A program made the position numbers and the translations under genes. A DNA stretch of 64,000 bases from Flavobacterium gelidicaeli (GTDB lineage: Bacteria > Bacteroidota > Bacteroidia > Flavobacteriales > Flavobacteriaceae), in the NCBI RefSeq assembly GCF_013294005.1, contig NZ_JABSNK010000003.1:186001-250000 (forward strand), given 5' to 3'. Shown in pieces: positions 1-7,283 of this stretch. Every line of letters begins with the position of its first letter. Within the stretch, counting starts at the first letter, position 1. The notes beneath the pieces were generated by a model. The model was not told the DNA's origin, did not search any database, and saw nothing but the letters and a program-made list of their open reading frames with translations.

Positions 1-499
1 TTCCTGCAATTTCACTTGAGGAGCGCACTACTGGGTAAGAACCATCTTGATCCTTAATATATTCAAAGGCTAGCGCAGTGATTTTTTTCTTGCTTAGTGC
101 TTCAAAATAGCTTTTGTTTTTTGTTTTTAGTTGGATTGAAGAGATTAAAATCGTTTGATTGTTCATCATTTCAATCTCGGCTAGTGTAGGAGTTCCTACT
201 TTTAAAATCATAGGACAGCCAAATACTTTTTTAGTATCATTAGTTACTTCTGCGCCAGCGTCACTATATTCTTTATCAGTATAACTAGAATTGAGTCCAG
301 CGCCTGCTTCAATCATTACCCTATGACCATGATAAGTCAAGGAATTTACAGCATCAGGAGTTAGGCAAATGCGGCGCTCTTGGTAACTAGTTTCATTAGG
401 AATTCCAATAAAAAGTTCGCTTTTGTGACGTGCTACTTCAAGCTTTTCTTCCTGAGGTAATAACTGTTCTTTTGTAAAGGGGGATAATGATATTGACAT
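1..499 (-). CDS. ald: Alanine dehydrogenase, N-terminal part (cut by window edge)
   Basis: Reading down the minus strand from an ATG at 499 gives 166 residues with no stop, so the 3' part lies outside the window. The alanine dehydrogenase/transhydrogenase N-terminal signature is present near residues 31-50 (GIPNETSYQERRICLTP), with the conserved arginines and the LTP stretch. Family members catalyse NAD-dependent oxidative deamination of L-alanine to pyruvate and ammonium in the cytoplasm. The NAD-binding half is not visible, so a transhydrogenase alpha-subunit homologue cannot be fully excluded, although the sequence style fits flavobacterial alanine dehydrogenase better. Confidence 0.8.
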   Translation of the reverse strand, partial: MSISLSPFTKEQLLPQEEKLEVARHKSELFIGIPNETSYQERRICLTPDAVNSLTYHGHRVMIEAGAGLNSSYTDKEYSDAGAEVTNDTKKVFGCPMILKVGTPTLAEIEMMNNQTILISSIQLKTKNKSYFEALSKKKITALAFEYIKDQDGSYPVVRSSSEIAG

Positions 500-577
500 T
501 TTGGCTACTAATTTTAGAGTAAAAATACGTAAAAAGTTTAAAAAACCGACTTTAGCTAGTACAAATCAATAAAGAAA

Positions 578-1051
578 CTACTTTAAGAGTAATTCCATTT
601 TGATATCTGCGCGTTCATAATCAGTGGTTTCTAGTGTTACCTCTATAAAACCGTGCTTTTTATACAAATGCAGGGCGGGAGTGAGTTTCCTATTCGAGTA
701 TAAAATTAGCTTTTTTAAATGCTGTTCCTGAGCAACTTGAATGCTGTGTTGTACTAATTTATTACCTATACCTAAACCTTGAACGCCATCAGTAACGGCC
801 ATTTTGCTCAATTCATATTCGGTTTCATTGATTTTTAATAAAGAGACCGTACCTACAATTTGGTTGTTGTACTGCGCGTAAAATATGTGTCCGCCTTGAT
901 CAATAATCTCTTCTTGTGGGTTAGAAAGCATTAACACATCCTTAGGCTCTACTTCAAAATAACGTTCAAGCCACTCTAAATTTAAGGTTTTGATGTGCTC
1001 TCTTAAGTTGGTAGTAAACGGAATTATAACTACAGTATGATCTGGATTCAT
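578..1051 (-). CDS. GNAT family N-acetyltransferase
   Basis: A 157-residue protein, the usual length of a single GNAT domain. The acetyl-CoA binding motif A is clear at residues 91-96 (QGLGIG), preceded by the beta-4 strand ELSKMAV and followed by the helix GNKLVQHSIQ. The C-terminal LYKKHGF is typical of motif B. It should transfer an acetyl group from acetyl-CoA to an amine; the substrate cannot be read from the sequence. It lies 9 nt downstream of tsaE on the same strand, so the two are probably co-transcribed. Flavobacterial RimI is not recognisable here, so a ribosomal-protein substrate is not claimed. Confidence 0.85.
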   Translation of the reverse strand: MNPDHTVVIIPFTTNLREHIKTLNLEWLERYFEVEPKDVLMLSNPQEEIIDQGGHIFYAQYNNQIVGTVSLLKINETEYELSKMAVTDGVQGLGIGNKLVQHSIQVAQEQHLKKLILYSNRKLTPALHLYKKHGFIEVTLETTDYERADIKMELLLK

Positions 1052-1060
1052 AGTGATGAA

Positions 1061-1468
1061 TTAGCTTAAATGTAACAATCGTTTTCCGTCAGGCAAAACC
1101 TCAATTTTAATGACGCTGTGTTCCTCTGGTATTAAACTAGCCACATTCTCAGCCCATTCTATAAAACACCAATTACCCGAATAAAAATAATCATCGGCAC
1201 CCATGTCTAATGCTTCATGCTCATTTTTTAATCTATAAAAATCAAAATGGTAAACCGTTTGATTAGTAGTGGTTTGGTATTCGTTAACTAAAGAAAAGGT
1301 TGGGCTGCTAGTAGCCTCCGTTACTCCAAGTGTTTTAGACAATTGTTTGATAAAAGTAGTTTTTCCAGCACCCATTTCTCCATGAAATAAAATCACTTTA
1401 TGTGGGTTCTCTGCAACTACAATTTCGGCCACTGAGGCAATGTCTTCTAATGAAAATATAAATTCCAT
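1061..1468 (-). CDS. tsaE: tRNA threonylcarbamoyladenosine biosynthesis ATPase TsaE
   Basis: A 135-residue small P-loop ATPase of normal TsaE length. Walker A is GEMGAGKT at residues 30-37. The family motifs SSPTFSLVNEY, HFDFYRL and IEWAEN follow in order. TsaE works with TsaB and TsaD to transfer the threonylcarbamoyl group to A37 of ANN-decoding tRNAs; TsaC, which makes the intermediate, is encoded at 29919-30539. It is probably the first gene of a two-gene unit with the GNAT gene. The start ATG at 1468 gives the standard N-terminus. Confidence 0.93.
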   Translation of the reverse strand: MEFIFSLEDIASVAEIVVAENPHKVILFHGEMGAGKTTFIKQLSKTLGVTEATSSPTFSLVNEYQTTTNQTVYHFDFYRLKNEHEALDMGADDYFYSGNWCFIEWAENVASLIPEEHSVIKIEVLPDGKRLLHLS

Positions 1469-1642
1469 TTGCTAAATATTAATTTTAAATTGTCAACCGT
1501 ACCGCATTTAACTATCTTAAATTTGCAAATCGATAGCAATGTTTTTACAACGCAAATTTATGGATAACTTTTGCTAATTAAACACAAAGATTAAGATAGA
1601 AACTGTTTTTAATGTATGCCTAAAACCAGTACACTATAATTC

Positions 1643-1716
1643 AATCTATTTCATTTAAATCGAGCGCAGTAGAAATTCAATATTTTTCACGACTGCACTC
1701 GAACTATAAATAGACT
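1643..1716. repeat. Imperfect inverted repeat in the tsaE-porX gap
   Basis: TCGAGCGCAGT (1660-1670) faces ACTGCACTCGA (1692-1702), pairing at 10 of 11 positions. Weaker outer arms extend the hairpin (CAATCTATT and AATAGACTG). Stems built on a GAGCGCAGTCGA-like core are a common flavobacterial intergenic repeat type, from memory. It sits between the 3' end of porX and the start of tsaE, both on the minus strand, and could act as a terminator-like structure for porX. The rest of 1469-1737 shows nothing else. Confidence 0.5.
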
Positions 1717-1737
1717 GTTTTATGAAACGTATTGGTA

Positions 1738-3291
1738 TTACTTTGGGTTAAACACCAAGCAAGGTATAATCATCTCCTCTAGGGAAATTCCGCCATGTTG
1801 GTACGTGTTTTTATAATAACTCACATAATGATTGTAGTTGTTGACATACGCCAAGAACAAATCATTTTTAGCAAAAATATAAGAACTACTCATATTAATA
1901 GAAGGCAAACCTATTTTTTTAGGATCTTTTACCGCATATACATCTTTGTACTCGTAGGTCAAGCTACGTCCTGTTTTATAACGCAGGTTCAAACTTGTGT
2001 TTTTGTCCCCTACAACCTTGGATGGATTTTTAACATTGATGGTTCCGTGGTCTGTGGTTAGGACCATTTTAAAACCTAGTTTTTGCGCTTGCTGAATAAT
2101 CTCTAACAAAGGCGAATTTTTAAACCAACTCAAAGTAAGAGAGCGGTACGCTTTATCATCAGAGGCCAATTCTTTCACTACATCCATTTCGGTTTTAGCA
2201 TGGGACAACATATCAACAAAATTGTATACAATAGTCACAAGATCATTGTCTTTAAGGCCTTTAAAATTCTCTACTAGTTTTTTCCCTGAGGAAAGATTAG
2301 TGATTTTAAAATAATCCTCTTTAATGTTCAAGCCCAAGCGTTTTAATTGCGCTGTAAGAAACTCAGCTTCATACAAGTTTTTCCCACCTTCCTCAGGATC
2401 ATTTTTCCAGTACTGCGGAAACTGTTTTTCCATTTCTACCGGTAACAATCCAGAGAAAATAGCATTACGCGCATATTGTGTTGCTGTAGGTAAAATAGCG
2501 TAATAAGGCACCTCTTTTTCTAATTTGTAATAATCAGCTACAACACTCTCAAAAGTTTTCCATTGATCATAGCGTAAATTATCAATTACTATAAAAAGTA
2601 CCGGTTTGTCTTTCTTTACAATTTCAGGAACCACTAATTCTCTAAACAATTCATGAGATTGGATGGGTTTATCAGCCTTTGGTAAAAACCAATCCTCATA
2701 ATTGCGCTCAATAAATTTTCCAAACATTGAGTTGGCTTCCGCCTTTTGAGATTCTAGAATCTCAATCATGCCTTGATCGTTAATGTCCTCCAGTTGCAGC
2801 TCCCAGAAAATTAGTTTTTTATACAATTCTACCCAATCTTCATAGGTATTGACCATCGCCATTTCCATGGTGATTTTTCTGAATTCTTTTTGGTAATCTA
2901 AGGTCGTTTTTTGCGAAATTAAGCGTGAGTGATCCAAGTTTTTCTTCAAACTCAATAAAATCTGGTTGGGATTCACCGGTTTAATCAAGTAATCAGCAAT
3001 TTTAGAACCTATTGCTTCTTCCATGATGTACTCTTCCTCACTTTTAGTGATCATAATCATGGGAATAGCACTCTTTTTTTCCTTCATTTCTGATAGGGTT
3101 TCTAGTCCACTCATTCCCGGCATGTTCTCGTCTAGAAAAACAACATCAAAATTCTCTTTTTCAAAAATATCAATAGCGTCGCGACCGTTATTACAAGTAG
3201 TTACAGCGTAGTTTTTTTTCTCCAGAAACAGTATGTGGGGCTTTAGATAATCAATCTCATCATCAACCCATAATATTTTTATTTTGTCCAT
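1738..3291 (-). CDS. porX: Type IX secretion system response regulator PorX (receiver + PglZ)
   Basis: A 517-residue protein with an N-terminal receiver domain: acidic pocket D10/D11, phospho-acceptor D54 (VFLD), T82 and K104 in YLIKP. A helical linker follows, then a C-terminal PglZ/alkaline-phosphatase-superfamily domain, with FIVIDNLRYDQW near residue 235 and a TTDHGT metal-site motif near 415. This architecture is that of PorX, the cytoplasmic response regulator paired with the PorY kinase and SigP sigma factor that controls T9SS genes in Bacteroidetes. PglZ domains in general have phosphodiesterase-type activity. It is not next to other T9SS genes, which is usual for porX. Confidence 0.93.
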   Translation of the reverse strand: MDKIKILWVDDEIDYLKPHILFLEKKNYAVTTCNNGRDAIDIFEKENFDVVFLDENMPGMSGLETLSEMKEKKSAIPMIMITKSEEEYIMEEAIGSKIADYLIKPVNPNQILLSLKKNLDHSRLISQKTTLDYQKEFRKITMEMAMVNTYEDWVELYKKLIFWELQLEDINDQGMIEILESQKAEANSMFGKFIERNYEDWFLPKADKPIQSHELFRELVVPEIVKKDKPVLFIVIDNLRYDQWKTFESVVADYYKLEKEVPYYAILPTATQYARNAIFSGLLPVEMEKQFPQYWKNDPEEGGKNLYEAEFLTAQLKRLGLNIKEDYFKITNLSSGKKLVENFKGLKDNDLVTIVYNFVDMLSHAKTEMDVVKELASDDKAYRSLTLSWFKNSPLLEIIQQAQKLGFKMVLTTDHGTINVKNPSKVVGDKNTSLNLRYKTGRSLTYEYKDVYAVKDPKKIGLPSINMSSSYIFAKNDLFLAYVNNYNHYVSYYKNTYQHGGISLEEMIIPCLVFNPK

Positions 3292-3437
3292 ATATCTAGT
3301 CTAAAATTTAGTATCAATGTGCCAAATTACATTTTTTTAAGGCGCTTGGATATTAATATTATTATAAAATTTAATAGTATAACACAGTCTAGGGCATATT
3401 ATTTCCCTTGGCAGCACATAAGTTGTAATTATTTTTT

Positions 3438-3550
3438 GGCGTGCCCTTAGAAACCCCGATAATTATTGGATCATGTCGGGCAGTTCACTACAAGTCCGCG
3501 CCCCGAAAAAAAGCGGTGCTATGGGCTTTTTGTTGTCGTCCCTCACGCGC
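3438..3550 (-). repeat. Short intergenic repeat with CGCGTGAGGGA / GGGCACGCC ends (copy 1)
   Basis: Read on the minus strand, this 113-bp unit begins with CGCGTGAGGGA and ends with GGGCACGCC. The same terminal words occur 116 bp apart at 33468-33583 on the plus strand, while the middles differ. The unit is far richer in GC than its surroundings. It lies in a 576-nt gap without a recognisable gene (3292-3867). A 61-codon open frame across it has no coding character. Confidence 0.6.
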
Positions 3551-3610
3551 GACTCGATTTATAAAGATGAGAATGAAATATTCAAACTTTTTCACAATTA
3601 AATTCTCTAA

Positions 3611-3626
3611 TTACGGGAAACCGTAA
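3611..3626. promoter_or_regulatory. Perfect TTACGG-GAAA-CCGTAA palindrome
   Basis: TTACGG (3611-3616) and CCGTAA (3621-3626) form a perfect 6-bp inverted repeat around GAAA. It could be a dimeric regulator site or a GNRA-capped RNA hairpin. It lies 241 nt upstream of the orphan ORF at 3868. A second, longer imperfect hairpin (about 3731-3771, arms CCATAGTAAAAAG and CTTTTTATTATGG) follows. No function can be assigned from this window. Confidence 0.35.
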
Positions 3627-3867
3627 AACAACCACAATTCTTTATTTTACATTTGGCTATCAAAAAATAAAAACAAATCATTAACATAATAAATCCTAAA
3701 ATTGAAAACCACGAAAAAGACAATTTTAATCCATAGTAAAAAGAAAGACTACTTTCCTTTTTATTATGGGTTTTTGTTTTTTATTGGAAACAGGGAGGAA
3801 TTGTTCCTTTTTTAATGGATAGTAATATGAAGATTTATGTTAGTTAGCAAATATTTTATAATTAAAT

Positions 3868-4482
3868 ATGATACAAATTGAAATTATGAACAATGACAAT
3901 TTCCGAGAAAAATCCTGGGAATTAGAAAAGGAAATAGACAATCAAATAATTCTATCTCTAAATGAAGATGTAGAACACTTTCACGCAATGAGATTTCCTA
4001 AAAAGAAGCTTATTTGGGTTACTAACCTTAAAGAAAAAGAAATAAATTATTTGATTGAGCTCTGTCCATTAAAACATAATGAACCTGGACGAAATTTGTG
4101 TAATAAAACTTCTTTCTTTTTTGGAGGAGATGATAATTCATTATATCAATTTTCCAATATCAATATTAAAGGAATAATCAAGGAAGCATTTCAGTTTGTA
4201 AGCGGTACGGAGAAACAAGTTTTTAGAAACGAAAAATCTCATAGAGATCAAGAAATAATTGAAATTTGTGAAATAGAAAAACTTCCTTGTTCCGAATTAT
4301 TGTTTATGCAAGTTAGTCATCATTCAAAATTGATATTTTTCAATTGTGTTTTCTATAATAGCAGTGAATTAGATTTTATAATTGAAACTTGGAATGATGC
4401 TGTTATAGAATTTGTCAATTGTGAATTTAAAGGAAATTTTTCTTTTAATTCAAATCAAGATTCAGTTATTATTAGACATTAA
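3868..4482 (+). CDS. Hypothetical protein, 204 aa
   Basis: I do not recognise this family. The protein starts MIQIEIMNNDNFREKSWELEK, with no signal peptide or membrane segment. The C-terminal third (residues ~150-200) has alternating short beta-strand repeats with aromatic and Asn/Cys positions (FFNCVFYN, FVNCEFKGNFSF). These resemble a small solenoid or pentapeptide-like fold, but no full repeat motif is met. The gene stands alone, AT-rich, between a repeat-bearing gap and an inverted-repeat element that begins 6 nt after its stop. That layout is like a single-gene cassette. Confidence 0.6.
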   Translation: MIQIEIMNNDNFREKSWELEKEIDNQIILSLNEDVEHFHAMRFPKKKLIWVTNLKEKEINYLIELCPLKHNEPGRNLCNKTSFFFGGDDNSLYQFSNINIKGIIKEAFQFVSGTEKQVFRNEKSHRDQEIIEICEIEKLPCSELLFMQVSHHSKLIFFNCVFYNSSELDFIIETWNDAVIEFVNCEFKGNFSFNSNQDSVIIRH

Positions 4483-4487
4483 AAATG

Positions 4488-4637
4488 TTTCCTAACAGCG
4501 GCTAGATAAAGTTGGCGGTTATAAGTATTTAAATGAAACTTTGTACTTCTAAATTGCCATCTTCTTTTAGCCGCTAAACTTCAGGCTGTGAAAAAACTAA
4601 GTTAAAACAAGAAATTATTTGGGAGCTGTTGGAGAAA
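4488..4637 (+). repeat. attC-like inverted-repeat element following an orphan gene
   Basis: Starting 6 nt after the stop of the 3868-4482 gene, TTTCCTAACAGC (4488-4499) faces GCTGTTGGAGAAA (4625-4637). The outer arms pair apart from one bulge and one mismatch. Inner arms AGCGGCTA (4497-4504) and TAGCCGCT (4568-4575) pair perfectly. The outer arms carry AAC and GTT triplets as integron attC R boxes do, and GTTGGA fits GTTRRR. No integrase is in the window, so this is a structural resemblance. The remaining gap 4638-4867 shows no gene. Confidence 0.4.
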
Positions 4638-4867
4638 AATTTCATACGACGATTCTCAGTTACAACATTTGAGTTTATTCACAGACTGATGTTATGCGTC
4701 TTGCTAAAAGCATAAGAAAGAAATATAAAAAAAAACACAAGCCAATACTTTGCAGCACATTTGATTTTAACCAAAAACACCGACACACTTTAACAAACAC
4801 GATGACGGGAAATTGAAATAACAATTAAAAAAACGAAAACAACTTGCGAAATCGTAAAATTTATTAG

Positions 4868-6352
4868 ATGAAATCAATACTTAATAATCCCTACAGAATT
4901 GCAGGAATTCTCTCCAACAGCTCTGAAAAAGATATTTTAAAACAAAAAAGTAAAATCAAGAGATTTAGTGAAGTAGGTAAAGAAATTACTTCAGAATATG
5001 ATTTTACTTTTCTTAATTCAATACAAAGAACTAATTCAGTCATTGACAAAGCCTTTTCTGATATTGAACAAAATCAGAATAAAGTAGTACATTCTTTATT
5101 TTGGTTTACAAATTTGAATACTGTTGACAATACTGCAATTCAACATTTAATAAGTGGAAATAAGAAAAAAGCTATTGAGATTTGGGATAAACTAACGGAC
5201 GAAAAAGATGTTACATCTAAAAATTTTTCTGCTTTCAACAATATTGGAACGCTTTATTTATTGGAGAATTCCAAAGAAGAAATTAAACAAGGAATTACAG
5301 CCAAAATAAAACTTATAGTATCGGAGAACTTTAAAGACTTTGTTCATACGGTTGCTGATGAAACTTTTTCAATTGATAAAAATAAACAAATTGAAATATT
5401 GATTGATGAATTGCTAACGCAATTCAAAAGCAAATATTCAACTGCTGAAACAATGGAATTGTTCAGTAATTGCGATGGGATTACACAAAAGTACATTTCT
5501 AAAAAGTTTACGGAAGAGCCTATTCATAAAATTGAAACTCAAATTGAACAATGCTCTAAAAAACGTTCAAAGGACAAAAGCAATGCTTATAAATTTGGAA
5601 CAGATTTATACAGTAAAACCAAAAGCGAATTAACACTTTTAAAATCTATTGTAGGAAACACCAACCTACAATACAAAATGTTAGCAGACAATATTGCTAA
5701 AGAATTACAACAATGTTCCATTGATTATTTTAATGAAAGTCAGGAACTTGAAAAAAGTAATGATTACCTAGAAGAAGCAATGAAACTTGCCAAATTAGCT
5801 GAAAGTGTAGCGGTAAATGAAGCAACTAAAAGCAAAGCTAAAGAAAACATCAGTACGCTTGAAGGAATGAAAGACAGAGAACTTAATCAAGCAATTGATA
5901 TTTTAAAGTCTGTAAAAACCGCGTACGAAACGAATAAAGCAAAAATAACTAAAGAGGTTTTGGAAATGCCTATGGGTTATAACCAATCTATAAATTGGAC
6001 TAAAGTAAATCAAATGATAGAACAATCATTAGATTGGAATAAGGTTGTTGAACTTATTAAAGAAACTATACCATATAGAAGTATCGAAAAAATTAAAAAT
6101 ACGGATAAACTTACCAAAATAACAGAATTTAAAACCTTGGTTGATTTCATACTTGGAAAATTGAATTATTCTCAAAAAAATCAAATCAAATATATCTGCT
6201 ATTGGAAAACAGTTTCAACAACACAAACAACCACAAGTAGACCAACAACATCAACAACAAGTAATTCAAATAATAATGAAGGTATTCCAACTTGGCTTTA
6301 TTGGGTCGGTGGTATAATACTATTAATAATTCTTTCAAAAGCGTGTAATTAA
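4868..6352 (+). CDS. J-domain-like tail-anchored protein (HPD absent), first gene of Hsp70/kinase-AAA operon
   Basis: A 494-residue protein with no close match in memory. Residues ~4-80 read like a degenerate DnaJ domain: NPYRIAGILSNSSEKDILKQ resembles the J-domain start YxxLGl..nAs..ei, and IDKAFSDIE resembles helix III. The invariant HPD between helices II and III is missing. The middle is helical and TPR-like (WDKLTDEKD, LEEAMKLAKLAE). A Thr/Ser-rich linker (~446-462) precedes one C-terminal hydrophobic segment (WLYWVGGIILLIIL), so the bulk should face the cytoplasm. It lies 12 nt before the next gene and is the likely partner of the Hsp70-like product two genes on. The co-chaperone role is inference. 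Confidence 0.75.
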   Translation: MKSILNNPYRIAGILSNSSEKDILKQKSKIKRFSEVGKEITSEYDFTFLNSIQRTNSVIDKAFSDIEQNQNKVVHSLFWFTNLNTVDNTAIQHLISGNKKKAIEIWDKLTDEKDVTSKNFSAFNNIGTLYLLENSKEEIKQGITAKIKLIVSENFKDFVHTVADETFSIDKNKQIEILIDELLTQFKSKYSTAETMELFSNCDGITQKYISKKFTEEPIHKIETQIEQCSKKRSKDKSNAYKFGTDLYSKTKSELTLLKSIVGNTNLQYKMLADNIAKELQQCSIDYFNESQELEKSNDYLEEAMKLAKLAESVAVNEATKSKAKENISTLEGMKDRELNQAIDILKSVKTAYETNKAKITKEVLEMPMGYNQSINWTKVNQMIEQSLDWNKVVELIKETIPYRSIEKIKNTDKLTKITEFKTLVDFILGKLNYSQKNQIKYICYWKTVSTTQTTTSRPTTSTTSNSNNNEGIPTWLYWVGGIILLIILSKACN

Positions 6353-6364
6353 ATAATCGAATAA

Positions 6365-7273
6365 ATGAAAAAAACTATACTCATTCCCATTCTGCTTTGT
6401 GCAATAACAATTTTTGCACAAGAAAAAAATCAAGACTTGCAAAAGCAACAGCAGGAACTTGTTTCGTTAAACCAAAAACTAAACAATCAACAAGTTATAA
6501 TCAGCCAGCAAAAAAATGAGCTGGCAAAACTTTCTGCGAAAACAGAAAATCAAAATAAACTAATCGACAGTCTGAAAATTGAAACAAATAAAAATGTTCA
6601 AAATATTCGAGCAATTGCAAATGATTTAGGTACAAAAATTCAACAAACAGAAACTACTGCAAAAGATAGCATTTCAAAGTTAGACAAAGACGTAAATACA
6701 AATCGTTTGTATTGGATTATCGCAACTTTAGTAACGTTACTTTTAGGTGGTGTTATATATTGGCTATTGGGCAAACGTATTGCAACGAGTAAAACTGATG
6801 TAGAAACCCAAATCAAAAACACAAAAAAATCTTTAGAAGAAGAAAGTATCAAATTAGATAGTAAACTTATTGAAGTTTTGGACACACAGCTAAAATTGAA
6901 ACAAGAAGAAAAACAAATTACTTCTGCTAATTCCAATATTGAAATCGACCATTCTTTGGCTTTAAAAGTAGCTGATGAAATTGTGAGAATTCATAAAAAT
7001 TTGCAACAAATGGATTCAAGCACAAAAGGATTAAAACAACTTTCTGCATCTGTACAAAGAATACAAGATAATTTCGCTTCTAACGGTTATGAATTAGTGG
7101 AAATGTTAGGGAAAGAATACAACGAAGGTATGAAAGTAATAGCGAATTTCATTCCAAGTGAAGATATTGAAACAGGAAAACAAATAATAACAAGAATTAT
7201 CAAACCACAAGTAAATTATAAAGAACAAATGATTCAATCTGCTCAAATAGAAGTAAGTATTGGAGAAAAATAA
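6365..7273 (+). CDS. Coiled-coil protein with signal peptide and one membrane span
   Basis: A 302-residue protein. Residues 1-19 look like a cleavable signal peptide ending before QEKNQ. Residues ~22-110 form a Gln/Lys-rich coiled coil in the periplasm. A single strong membrane span follows (LYWIIATLVTLLLGGVIYWLL, near 115-135). The remaining ~165 residues are helical and cytoplasmic (VADEIVRIHKNLQQMDS). Family unknown. It sits between the J-like gene (12 nt) and the Hsp70-like gene (10 nt), so it is part of the same transcript. The topology suggests a transmembrane scaffold or sensor that could link periplasmic events to the cytoplasmic chaperone and kinase parts; this is inference. Confidence 0.75.
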   Translation: MKKTILIPILLCAITIFAQEKNQDLQKQQQELVSLNQKLNNQQVIISQQKNELAKLSAKTENQNKLIDSLKIETNKNVQNIRAIANDLGTKIQQTETTAKDSISKLDKDVNTNRLYWIIATLVTLLLGGVIYWLLGKRIATSKTDVETQIKNTKKSLEEESIKLDSKLIEVLDTQLKLKQEEKQITSANSNIEIDHSLALKVADEIVRIHKNLQQMDSSTKGLKQLSASVQRIQDNFASNGYELVEMLGKEYNEGMKVIANFIPSEDIETGKQIITRIIKPQVNYKEQMIQSAQIEVSIGEK

Positions 7274-7283
7274 TATTAAAATT

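Noticed and set aside
1738..3291. PglZ domain as a sign of a BREX or other phage-defence system
   Set aside because: The PglZ domain is fused to an N-terminal receiver with intact phospho-acceptor, which is the PorX architecture; no BREX genes are near.
3441..3626. 61-codon open frame on the plus strand
   Set aside because: It runs through the short intergenic repeat, has no leader or conserved look, and its composition is that of the repeat rather than a gene.
3600..3790. Minus-strand open stretch with a hydrophobic core (FSWFSILGFIMLMICFYFL)
   Set aside because: It has no usable start codon before the hydrophobic part and ends inside the repeat-bearing region; a gene cannot be supported.
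4868..6352. Complete DnaJ protein
   Set aside because: The HPD motif, G/F region and zinc fingers are all absent; only the N-terminal pattern is J-like.
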